Source of the DNA: Nymphaea colorata
Taxonomy: Eukaryota; Streptophyta; Magnoliopsida; Nymphaeales; Nymphaeaceae
Reading direction: 5' to 3'
Assembly: GCF_008831285.2 (NCBI RefSeq)
Contig: NC_045150.1
Location: forward strand, 1,068,001-1,132,000
DNA length: 64,000 bases
Every line of letters starts with the position of its first letter. Within the stretch, counting starts at the first letter, position 1. The notes under the pieces are model-generated. The model ran no database searches. It worked only from the letters and a program-made list of their open reading frames with translations, and was not told where the DNA came from. Of the stretch, positions 11,748-22,430 are shown piece by piece. The translations under genes and the position numbers were made by a program.

Positions 11748-13639
11748 ATTACAATGTTATTTTTAATTTGCTTTTTAATAATCACACAAATTTTGCTTTC
11801 TTTACTTTTATTTAAATAGTTTTACAAAAAATTGAAAAATAAGCTAGCAAGCCATACAATTATTTAGAATTACTTTTATTTTAAACATGTTTATTTGAAA
11901 AATATTAAAAATTATTTCTACATCCAAAAAATAGGCTATTCAAAGTTGTGTAAATTTCCATTTTCTTTCACATATTAAATTTATCATAAATCAAAGTTAC
12001 ATTTGCATAATTTTGGCCATACTAGCAGATCAGCCTATTTGGATGGGATCATCTCCATTCCATATATCATTTATAACAAATTAAACTCATTCATGTGGTC
12101 TCAATTGTAAGTTATCTAGCTAAATTCTACTACCAATTTGGTGAACCAAGAGACCCAACTCTGAAATATCCATTCTTAAGAAAACTAATCCAGTTGAAAA
12201 TCACCAAAACGGAGGAAGTTGTCAAAACAGCCCTTGGTGGTAAGTGGCACATATTAGACCAACAAACATCTTAAGCTTGGAGCCACTCATGAAAAACATG
12301 AAGCTAAATTAATGGCATTCACTATAAAGGCTCATGTAACCAACCCACAAATGAGAACTAGAATATAGGTCACCATATAAATGAAAAGTTAAGCAGTTTA
12401 ATTCACCAATAAGCAAGAGATGTCCACTCGAGAAACATTACAAGGAACCGGGTAAGAAAAGAAAAAAAATCTGTTATATGGTTGCTTGTGAAAAGGGGAT
12501 ATACAGCCTTCATTTTTCACCTATTGCATTTCAATTTCCGTTCAACAATTGTTCATGGTCAAATCATCGATGGATGATATCATATATCATCATGTCATCA
12601 AAAATAAAGTTGTTTATTTCTATCTGATCTTATGGCACATAATGATTTCCTTTATTAATTGAAAATAAAAAATAAGACCGAGACTCACTCAATTGAATTT
12701 TTCATCATTGATTTGCATAAAGTCTTGTTGTAAGATTAACAAATCAACGCATTATCACATAAACATTCATATAATAACAACCTTGTAATAGGCTCCATAT
12801 AATAACAACCTTGTAATAGGCTCCATATAATAACAACCATGTAATAGGCATTCACATCAAACCGAATTTAGATTCAGAACTATCATATAAGGAAGTTATA
12901 CTTGAACATTATAAGCAAAACAAAAGTTGAACATTACACAATCACGTGTCAATAATATATCAATGTCCAAAGAAAGGGGATCACCTCAAAATGAACCATA
13001 TGGATTAGTGTGTCAATATGTGGTCAAGGATAGGCTAGTCCTAAATAGTCTCTTAGTTCAACGGATACAGATCCAACACAAAAAGAAATCTATTATAGAA
13101 AACGGATCCACCATCAACATAGACCCATTTGGTCAGACTAAGACTCTTTAGGTAGACTATATTTTTTCTCTTCTTCTTCAAATACAATTTTAGGTGATTT
13201 CTAAGGTATAAAATTTCCTAAACATGGTGCCATTGTATCGGTAGACCAATGGTTGGCAATGCTCCAAACTATTATATATGTCTTTAGATACACATGGTAC
13301 TTTTGACAATGTTTTATCTACAAGGCTCCATAAAAGATGAGATAATGTCAAATATATGCATGCATAAAACACAATAAAAAATAATGCTATGAGATCATTA
13401 AAACACAAAATAACACAAGAAACACAAGTGCTAAGGCACACCTATGATACAACTTGAAAAAGAAGACTAGAATACATAAAGTACAAACTTACTATGTTGA
13501 TAATATGTATACATTTGTATTGTTATAGTTGTTTTCAATAAATTGTTGCTTCCATGTTGAAATTGTTTGAACAACAATTTTAGGTGCACTTAAGAATGTT
13601 GAAACATTGCCATGTAGAGGTCGTTGTTCCTCATCAAAT
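11748..13639. other. AT-rich intergenic stretch without recognisable genes
   Basis: About 1.9 kb of AT-rich sequence between the gypsy element and the Harbinger remnant. Apart from a 28-bp tandem triplet (12768-12849) no gene, exon or element end was recognised. Short open frames at 12927-13151 and 13190-13441 match nothing I know. Confidence 0.5.
12768..12849. repeat. 28-bp tandem repeat, three copies
   Basis: The unit begins CATATAATAACAACCTTG and continues TAATAGGCTC. It starts at 12768, 12796 and 12824. The third copy has CATG for CTTG and its end differs. Confidence 0.9.
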
Positions 13640-14285
13640 TGCTTGCTCATCACTTGGATTGTGTTCAATGATAAAATTATGCAATATGAGTGTAGTTAAA
13701 ACAATCTGAACTTGTTTTTTGAATGGATATTCCACTTGCATTTTAAGCATTGGGAATTGTCCTTTCAACAAGTCAAATGTTCTTTCTACTATTATTCAAA
13801 GTGATGAAAACATATACTTAATTAATTTTTCTACAATTCCAATTGAGCATGCTCCATATGTCTTAAGTTTTGACAAATGATAAAAATGACCTTGATAAAG
13901 TGTTAACAAACTGACAATATTTGGATGATCATCATCTACAAGATAATATTTTCTTATAGGTCAAATTGTTCAAACAAATATTATGTACTTATGCAAACTT
14001 TGTTATTAGTGTCAGATATATAGAAACATTGCCAAACAAATCATACACTTGCCCTGATATATCACAGAAGCTCGAAAGAATGATCAAGTGCATTGTACAA
14101 CACTTTTGAGTCAGTTGAATTGCCTTCTCGCCCTACCATTATATAGTGGAATCACATACCAAATGCAACTATAACTAATACATTTTGAGAGGGAACTCCT
14201 TTTCTATTGTGAAACCTTACTTGTTTTGATGTTGGTACCCATGTAGGTATATGAGTAAATCAATAGCACTTAAACAATCCTACAT
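13640..14285 (-). pseudogene. PIF/Harbinger DDE transposase remnant
   Basis: Minus-strand frames read in order: DCLSAIDLL (first catalytic Asp context, about 14275-14235), RKGVPSQNVLVIVAF with STDSKVLYNAL (second Asp context, 14210-14090), KYYLVDDDHPNIV (about 13950), and ERTFDLLKGQFPMLKMQ with LTTLILHNFI (13790-13660). This is the DDE_4 superfamily order of plant Harbinger/PIF transposases, normally about 400 residues. Several frameshifts and stops separate the blocks, so it is not functional. Terminal repeats and the TTA target duplication were not found. Confidence 0.8.
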
Positions 14286-15550
14286 GCAATTATGAAGGTT
14301 AGATGTTTAGTACATTATTGTTGTGAAAAACAAATGTATGTTGTGAAATTACTTGTAAATATGGATAAAAACAATGAGGACTTCAAATTTTTGATGAAAT
14401 GTTATTGTCAAATCACCATATATAATTTTGTTCAAATAAACAAACTGCTTGCATTACAAAATTGGCACATTTAGCATTTGTCTTGTTTGTTGAAATACAT
14501 TTTGCATGATTACGATTTTCTATCCAACAATTACGAGAAATATGGCTACTTGCTTATATACACTAATGTCATGAGCATCCTTTAATGCATTTCAAGCTCT
14601 CAAAGTATTATTATATGTGCATTTGTTCATGAACAATATGTTTAAGCAATTCCTCAGATAGCAATGAATGATATTGTAAATAAAAAGAGATCCAACATTT
14701 CTATATGGATGTACGATTTGCCCACAATGAAATAAGTGTCTTGACAAAAAAAGATGAATATTACCATAGAAATCACAAGATGCATTCTTTGTTCATGACC
14801 ATCATCATACATGTTTACATCAACCATATCTACTAAACTACAAATTGTATGACAAATATGTATTGATCGCATTTCAACCATGTATGTGGGAAGAAAAGTT
14901 TATAAATAAATAAGAAACATGATTGAATCCATTTGTTACAAATAATTAAAAGCATATATGATGGAATCCAAAAGTTTCAAATAAATAAAACCAATAATGC
15001 ACACAATATCAACCAACAATGCATATACAATCAATCAAGTAATCAATTACTATATGAATCAAGTGGATAGTATTGTAATCAATAATAAAGCAATTACATA
15101 TTAGAAATCCTTCACTTTTGCAACTTGATCGCGCTTCTAATTTTACAATGAGTTAATCCTAATATTTAGCAAGTTTAGGAAGCAACCATGACACCTGTAG
15201 GTGAAGTGGAATTTTCCTAAACACCATGGGATCGTTAACATCTACTAACAAAGAAATAGATTTGGTATGTGTGTTCTCGTGAATATGTCCAAATGTCACT
15301 AATTCATGTAAAATGTTGCAACAAGCAACATATTGATTAGCTCTAGACTTTTGTGACATTGAAAGCATATAATCAATGATAGATTGTAACAATTGGTAAT
15401 AATGTTTGTTATATTGTCTTGACTCTTTTTGCTCTATGTACAATTCTATTACTTGATATGGTAGTCTCATGTGAGGTTAGAGTTGCAGCTGTTGGAGATC
15501 GTAATGGGTCTCATCATTCACCATTTGTGCAGATGATTGATTGGTATCAA

Positions 15551-15630
15551 ATTATTCAAATGAATGGGATGGGATCCAAGTGTACTAAGCATTATTCAAA
15601 TGAATGGGATGGGATCCAAGTGTACTAAGC
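15551..15630. repeat. 40-bp perfect tandem duplication
   Basis: A 40-bp unit beginning ATTATTCAAATGAATGGG is repeated exactly at 15551-15590 and 15591-15630. Confidence 0.92.
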
Positions 15631-15689
15631 AAAGGTTCACTTTCTTCATTTAAGGACATGATATTGCATGTAGCTTTGTCATTTTCCAT

Positions 15690-15990
15690 TAGTGGTCAAA
15701 TTGCCAAAAATTTGTCTCTGATCTTGTACTTTTTCCTATCCAAGTATTTTGGAAAGATATTGTATAGTCGTGATGAGACAAAAAGTCAACAACTTTAGAC
15801 CATGATATAATCTATAAATTTATTCTACATATCTTGACATACTCTTTTCATACACTAGGTTCAATGTCAATGCATTTTTGGAGAGTGTTTCAGCCAAATC
15901 CATTTGTGTTCAACATTTGCTTACATATTAATAAATTCGGTTTTGCAACTTCTTTGTTTTTAATCCTATCCTTTATAGAAGTTTATCCAA
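15690..15990 (-). pseudogene. Harbinger-associated Myb/SANT-like protein remnant
   Basis: The minus strand reads, with frame breaks, DRIKNKEV, MLNTNGFG, KCIDIEPSV and EYVKI. This resembles the plant Myb/SANT-like domain (…KTLK… SGFGWD… V.ADDEVW..Y) that accompanies PIF/Harbinger transposases. It is on the same strand as the DDE remnant and about 1.5 kb upstream of it, the usual arrangement. The open frame at 15159-15470 in between may belong to its C-terminal part, but no motif supports this. Confidence 0.5.
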
Positions 15991-16268
15991 AGTGTTCAGC
16001 CAATAACAATGTGTGCCTTGGCCTCCATGGCTCTCCTTATTTCTTACTAGGAATGCAAGTTTGTTCTAGCAAAATATGGACTAAATAGTCCTTTTGCATT
16101 TTAGTCAACATAAGGTTCTCACCTCTTTATTATGTCATGATTAAACATACCAAATCTACAATTATAAGCATTTGCATCATATACAAAATGTATCAAAATA
16201 TCTACTTGAAGTCCACAATTGTCATGCCTACACATCTCCATCATATCTCTCTCAAATCTCCCCCTCTC

Positions 16269-16328
16269 TTCACACACATACACACATATGTATATATATG
16301 TGTGTAAGTATGTGTGTGCGTGCATGTG

Positions 16329-16362
<34 letters not shown>
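16269..16362. repeat. (CA/TG)n microsatellite cluster
   Basis: CACACATACACACATATG changes into TATATATGTGTGTAAG and then an uninterrupted (GT)n array at about 16330-16361. Confidence 0.85.
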
Positions 16363-18241
16363 CATAAAGATTTTCATGATACTCAATAATGCAAGAACTA
16401 ATGCATCAAATACACAAAAATAAAAATCACCATAAGAACTAAGATAGAGTTAGAAAGTACAATATATATGAATTTATTAAAGAAAACAACCTTTTGAAGC
16501 ACATCGAGAGCATCAAAAACAACTATTCAATGTATGGAAACTTGATGGGTAACACACTAGTGCACATTTTGATGTAATATTTTTGCTAGCAGTAGGCATT
16601 ACAACAATAAAATAAACAATAACTATCATAATAAATTTTTCTCTATCATGGATCTGAGTGGATTAGCTCAATCCTTTCACTTAGTTAAAAAAAAATGGAT
16701 AACTACAACAACATGCTCATCTAATAGCTACCGGTAACAAACATTTAGGCCCCTCAATTTGAAATAAAAGAAATCATTAGAATGCAAAATTTTATTTACT
16801 CTCATTTCGTAGCTATTAATCTGCCCCAATGAAGAACATTCTTTTTATACCACTTGGAAGAATCACCTTTTTGTACAAAGCAAATTGACAATTCACAGAT
16901 GATAAACTAGAACCATGAAAATCAATACTCGAGATAGCAAAAAACCACTTCTTTTCCCCGTAATTTCATGATTTGTCTTTCCTTCTACCCATGTTCCTTA
17001 CTCTCTCTCTCTCTCTCTCTTATGAAGAAGCAACACAACTTCTAAATGCATTGGCTTAGGGTGGTGGTGGTGGGTACACTGAAAATATTCCCTTAGCCAT
17101 CTTGGTGAGTGAGAATATCCTATCTTTCTATAATCTAACACATGCACATGAAGCCTCGGGCAGAACACCACAATAATAATCCTCCATTGCATCAGCCTAT
17201 TTTAGTAATCTAACCTATACACATGAAGCAAAACCCTAGGCCATAACACAACAATAATGATAAAACTCATATTAAAACCAACATACAAGTAGAGTAAGTT
17301 GTGTCTATACTTAAAATGAGGAAACTGTTACACTTTCATGTGCTGAAACAACAGAAACTCAAATAAAATCATGGAAGGAGCAACAACAAAAAACTCTTCC
17401 TACAATAATAACTCATCCATGATTCACTTTTTCTGTAAATGAACTTTGAGTGTTGAAATTCATATATGAATTCTTCTCACATTCATTTGTTATTTCAAGA
17501 TCAATCTTATGTCCATAAAACAAACTTATGACCATCACCCTCCATGCCAATATTCTAGAGATTCTTGGCATGCAAATGGTGAAAATTGACCAATGTGCCA
17601 TTGTGCAGCACGCCCTTGTGCAGGGTGCACTTGGCCATTGGCCGGGCATGCTGGCCAGGCTAGCATGCCCTTAGGCAGGGCACGAGAGAGAAATAACTTA
17701 TTAGTAGTTTCCATTTTCTTAATAGTATTTCTTTTTAATTAATGCATCATAAATCACTTTTTAGTTCTTATGTTTGATTTGACTGTGGTTCTATGTATTG
17801 TTAATATATGTAGAGACCTTTAAAAAATTTGACTGATTGCAAACAATGATAAAAAATTAGGGAAGTTAATTATCAATAATTGTAGAAAAAAATTAGTTTG
17901 TAAAATTTGATTTGCTATCTTATCAATGCCTTAAATAAGCTATATTTGCATGTCATCTTAATTTTTTTATGCATGTTTTTATTTTAGATGTGAGAAGTAT
18001 GATGACCACTGGTTTTGTTTATGAGTCTGCCATAACGGGTCAAAGTTAAGCAATCATCAAAGACATGATCAAAGCCCATGGTATTATTTTTTTGGGAGAA
18101 ACTTGATATAAATACAAAAACCAGAGTTGGGTAGGCTGCAATTTGTAGGTCTATCAAACCTTGATCTCTATTTGATTCAAAAATGAAAATATTTTACTCA
18201 ATTGATCAATCATTGGCATCTCCAGTCATATGTGATAGTAC
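16363..18241. other. AT-rich intergenic stretch
   Basis: No gene was recognised. It holds a (CT)n tract at about 17000-17021, a weak direct repeat around AATCTAACNNATNCACATGAAGC at about 17130 and 17210, and a GC-richer block of shuffled TGCCC/GGGCA motifs at 17580-17690. None of these is assignable to a known element. Confidence 0.45.
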
Positions 18242-19099
18242 CACTACAAAAAAACTATGTATTACCAACGACCAGAAAATGTCGGTGAAACTAAGACATG
18301 CGTCAATAATGGTTTTACTGATGTTTTGTGATATTGTTGGCAGAGAGAGTGTCAGTAAAAATCATTATGACACACTAGACCAGCACGTCGGTGTAGGCTA
18401 TCACTAATGCGATCAACACGTAGGTAAATATTGACTATTACTGACATCTAACCACATCGATAATAATATATTATTTTTGACATCTTAAAGGATGTCGGTA
18501 AAACCTTATACCGACAATGGACCTAGAGGTTGGCAAATATTTTTATCAACAATTACTTGGATGTTGGGAAAACTTTAACCGTCGTCGGCCTAACGTTGCT
18601 ATTACTCTATCAGCACAAATTTATGCATTGGTAAAAGTCTTTTAATTTTTTTTCCCTATCTGAGTATAACATTTTTTTCGAAAATCAGAAATACATACAC
18701 AACATACTTGTTTACATTTTTCATCTATCAAACAAAACAATGAAATAGTTACACATTCAAGAACCAAATGTATATGTATAATAAATGTCTGAACTTATAT
18801 TATAATACATCTTTTTGCTATGTTTTAGTCTGCAACTACCTATATCTTTATAACAGATGTGGACAGACTATTTTACTCTTTGTATTACAGCCTGATATAT
18901 ATGCATATCTCGAAAAATCATGCATGGTCTATGAAAGTCAAATACATGTACTCTTTCCGCCCATAACAAATTCAATCATCGACCAATGGTTGTAGACATA
19001 TATTCATGCCATTTGTGTTTGGAGTCATTGGTCCTAAGATGATTAATGACAACAACATATATTATTGTTTCATGCACATCCAAGATGACAAATTATATA

Positions 19100-19770
19100 T
19101 CTCCAGTATCACAGGCAATATGTTGTAGGTTGAACTTAAATTTACAAATGGGTTGAATCCATCACTAGTCAAACCCAAGAGTACAATTTGAACTTCAAAT
19201 GCAAATGATGGGTGCATCTCGTCAAAGTTCTTCCATGCGGCATCTCGTCAAAGTTCTTCCATGCGGCATCTCGTCAAAGTTCTTCCATGCTGCACCATCT
19301 GTTGGATGTTTAAGGATTCTATTTTTTACACATTGATCACTGTGCCATATTATATGTTTTGCAACTTTAGTCATCGTGAGCATTTTCTTTAACCGTACAG
19401 TTAGGGAAAATATCATAGAGTCTTCATTGATGTCCTTTGATGCTTACTGGCCTTTGTCATCATCTGTTCATCATCATTTTCCTTCCATCGTAAAGTATCA
19501 CATGTATCTTTCGTTGTGTCTTCATTCCTGAATAGATACAATTATTTGGATACATATCAATTATTTGGACATACATATCAATTTTTTGGTAATCAAACCC
19601 CAACTCTCTAATGATCTTCGTTGCCTCATAAACTGACTTTGACAGTTCTACCCCTTATAGAAAATGTTTCCATTAACAACTCAAGTAACAAACCAAAGCT
19701 TTTGTCAGTCCACCCACATAAATTTTTTATATGAAACAACTGTATTAAAAAACTCATTTTCGTAAATCTT
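19100..19770 (-). pseudogene. CACTA TNP2-type transposase fragment
   Basis: Minus-strand blocks read, from high to low coordinate: FTKMSFLIQLFHIK with GWTDKSFGLLLELLMETF (about 19775-19640), then AWKNFDEMHPSFAFEVQ and LTSDGFNPFVNLSSTYNILP (about 19290-19100). These match the TNP2 transposase of plant CACTA elements in the same order (…GWSNKSF..LL.LL… WK.FD..HP.FA… GL.SDGFNPFG). Frameshifts and a 26-bp triplication disrupt it. Confidence 0.8.
19214..19290. repeat. 26-bp tandem repeat, three copies, inside TNP2 fragment
   Basis: A unit beginning GCATCTCGTCAAAGTTCTTC starts at 19214, 19240 and 19266. It encodes the KNFDE(M) region of the transposase on the minus strand, and each extra copy shifts the frame. 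Confidence 0.9.
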
Positions 19771-20000
19771 TGTAAATTTGTTATATGATGATGACTTGCA
19801 CTTCGATTATATTTCCTCAAAAAAGAATATCTGATCTATCTAAGAATGTGATTTGCTAATCTGCCTCATGACGACGATGACATCAGTCTAGTGGATCGAA
19901 TATTGTCAAATGGAACCATATTTAACTGCCAAACGAGTCACCGTACCTACCTATCTCATTGCTCCAGTCTTCCAAATCCTATACGAGTTTGCTTTTCTCT
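19771..20000 (+). other. Transduplicated copy of the HISN6 promoter/5' region
   Basis: This segment aligns over about 225 bp with 22141-22368, just upstream of the HISN6 start codon. Shared blocks include ATGATGATGACTTGCACTTC, TTATATTTCCTCAAAAA, GAATGTGATTTGCTAATCTG, CCTCATGACGACGATGACAT, TCGAATATTGTC and CTCCAGTCT. Identity is roughly 85% by eye. The TATA-like TATTTAA is kept at 19919-19925. The homology starts where TNP2 similarity stops and ends in CACTA subterminal sequence, so it looks like a host segment captured by the element. Confidence 0.82.
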
Positions 20001-20445
20001 AGGAGTCAACATGTTGATCAAAGTAAAGTTTTATTGATGTGTGATGCTCATGTTGATAATGTTCCAATGAAGATACATTTCAACAACTCAAGGAAAGTCA
20101 CGTGTTTGTAAAAACTAAATCAATACATATACTTTTTACCAATGCCCTCAAGTGCATGTTGGTAATCTTCAGCGGTGAAAAGTTTCAACGATGTGAGAAC
20201 CGTAACACGTCGGTAAAACTGACTACTTTTTTTTTTCTCTTTTTCCAATGCCCAACACCGGACGTCGGCAAAGGTTCAACTTCAACGACAATATAGCTCT
20301 ATGCATCAGGGAGGACTGCTTTTTAACCAATGTTCTCTGCTGTACATCGGCGAAAATTCATACTTGTCGACATTTGGCTTCGAAAGTTGGTAAAAGCCGA
20401 TGTTATATGTTCCACATGTAGGTGAAACCATCTTTTTTTGTAGTG

Positions 20446-22286
20446 CACTAATGCTTATTGACCAATCTCTGCATTCCTTTTTTGTGATAACTAATAATAA
20501 GGTTCCTATGTTCCTCTATGTATCGTTTTGGCGTGCACTATTGGTTCAACAAAGAAACTATGGGGGGTCATATGCTCATTTCCTTTTTCAAGTCATCTTC
20601 ATTGCAAAAGAAAATAAGAAAACTGACAGTTTGGCTAGGAAAAAGGTGAAGTCTAACTTGAAAAAAGCTAAAGCAAAATTAGATTTGTTAAAAAATGAAC
20701 AAGATCACATTTATAAAAACATTTTGATCCACCATTATCCTTGTCTAGGGAGTTGGTTGCTTTCATAGCTCAATTTTTGCTTTTGACATCTACATGCAGT
20801 AGAAATACAATATGCTCTTGAATATGATTTAACATCTGATGATTTAATCAATAGTTTCAAGGCATTGATTAATATTTTAAACATTTTACTTCTAATGGAC
20901 TCCCTAATAATTCTTACATACACTATATTAGGGAATGACACAATTTAAATGTGGTCAATGATTGATTGAGTCTTTGTCAAAGCATCCTATGGCAGTTGTG
21001 ATCTTCTTCATTATCAGCTGAGTTGCTTTTATGTTTTGATAGCATATCCATACGAAAGTTAAGGAAACAATAACATGTAGATATGTGCGTGACTGGTCTA
21101 AGTTCTTTTCATAGTTTGAAGATATTCATGAATGAACCTCAAAATTATATGCAAAATATGTTCATATTTGTGTGGCTGTTCAAGTTTATTAGAGGTCCAT
21201 TCGATTTTAATAATGGCTTTGGTCACATGAGCAGATAGTTCCTATATGCCAAATCTATTGTTTATTGATGCCATGCAATAAATTTGCTTTTCATTTTGTT
21301 GGATCGATACAAAGTTTGCAATTTTTATTAAGTTGCCTTGTTTTCTAATGAAATTTATCAACTATAATTAAAATTTATATAGCTAGGTACTTCATATAGG
21401 TAGAGCACATCTCAATGTACATTTTGATGAATTACTTTCCATTGACACTTTCAGGTGAGTGAGAGGAGTACCCCACTGCCTGCCTGAGTGAGAACAAAAG
21501 TCTCTCTCTCATCAGAGCACATCTCAATGTACATTTTGATGAATTACTTTCCATTGACACTTTCAAGTGAGTGAGAGGAGTACCCCACTGCCTGCCTGAG
21601 TGAGAACAAAAGTCTCTCTCTCATCACTCCTTTCTCCTATAATGCAATGCACATCAGGGACACTAGTTCTAACCACAGGAATACAAGGAAAGAGGGGGTT
21701 GATGCCCATACCATTTGAAGACTGCCTAATCACTTTCCAAATCGATGCACCAAAACCCTTGGGGTACTTTCTATTGGCATTTTGAGGAGGTGCAAACATT
21801 GAAATAATCATATTGCCCAGCCCAGTAAAAAGACATATTTCCCCCGAAAATAAGAGATTTAAATGAAGAAAATTAACAAAAAAAACATCACTTCTCTACA
21901 TTTTTAAGGCTTATGAACCCTACATATATAGAATACACAAAAATTTATTTTTAAAAACATAAAATTTGTTCCATTTATGTCCGAATTTGATCGCTTATAC
22001 TTGAAAAGAAAATTTTTGGTGTCATTGGTATTTTAATTCAGAATCTGGTGAAAATTTTATGAGTTCAATCAAAATATGGTTCTCAAAACTTGCAATTTCA
22101 AGCGTTTTGCAGTTTTAGATCTAAAGATGAGCAGAACTTTGGTAAATTGAATATGATGATGACTTGCACTTCGGTTATATTTCCTCAAAAAGGAATATCA
22201 GATCCGTTTAAGAATGTGATTTGCTAATCTGCCTCATGACGACGATGACATCACTCTAGTGAATCGAATATTGTCGAATCGGACCG
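20446..22286. other. Region between the CACTA element and the HISN6 promoter
   Basis: About 1.8 kb with no recognised gene. The frame at 20400-20768 has a Lys-rich end but no known domain, and 21563-21811 (minus) encodes nothing I recognise. The main features are the 112-bp tandem duplication at 21403-21626 and the HISN6 5' segment from 22141. Confidence 0.5.
21403..21626. repeat. 112-bp tandem duplication upstream of HISN6
   Basis: Units 21403-21514 and 21515-21626 are nearly identical, the visible difference being CTTTCAGGTGAGTG versus CTTTCAAGTGAGTG. The unit starts GAGCACATCTCAATGTAC and ends TCTCTCTCTCATCA. It lies about 0.7 kb upstream of the TATA-like box. Confidence 0.92.
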
Positions 22287-22293
22287 TATTTAA
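22287..22293 (+). promoter_or_regulatory. TATA-like box of HISN6
   Basis: TATTTAA lies 138 bp upstream of the ATG at 22431 and would give a 5' UTR of roughly 100 bp. It is conserved in the copy inside the CACTA element (19919-19925). No transcript evidence is available. Confidence 0.5.
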
Positions 22294-22430
22294 CTTCCAA
22301 GCGATTCACCGGACCCGGCTGTTTCAGTGCTCCAGTCTACCAAATTCTCTGCGAGTCTGCTGTTCTCCTCCTGCAAGACGGCGGCGGCGGAGCTCAAGGA
22401 AGAGGTAGAAGAGCGGCCGCCGGAGTTTTC

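Larger units (their letters stand above)
18242..20445 (-). mobile_element. CACTA (En/Spm) DNA transposon with captured HISN6 promoter fragment
   Basis: The element starts CACTACAAAAAAAC and ends TTTTTTTGTAGTG, a perfect CACTA terminal inverted repeat. The flanking trinucleotides are TAC and CAC (one mismatch). Both subterminal regions carry many short motifs of the type GTCGGTAAAA / CGTCGGCAAA in both orientations, the usual transposase-binding arrays. The minus strand carries TNP2 transposase fragments at 19100-19770. Next to them (about 19771-20000) lies a segment closely similar to the promoter/5' region of HISN6 at 22141-22368. At 2.2 kb it is far shorter than autonomous CACTA elements and is non-autonomous. 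Confidence 0.88.

Noticed and set aside
12768-12849. Regular 28-bp repeats as a possible CRISPR array
   Set aside because: Only three head-to-tail copies without spacers, in a plant nuclear context.
21563-21811. 82-codon minus-strand frame next to the 112-bp duplication
   Set aside because: Looks exon-like in composition, but I could not match it to a family and it overlaps the tandem duplication.
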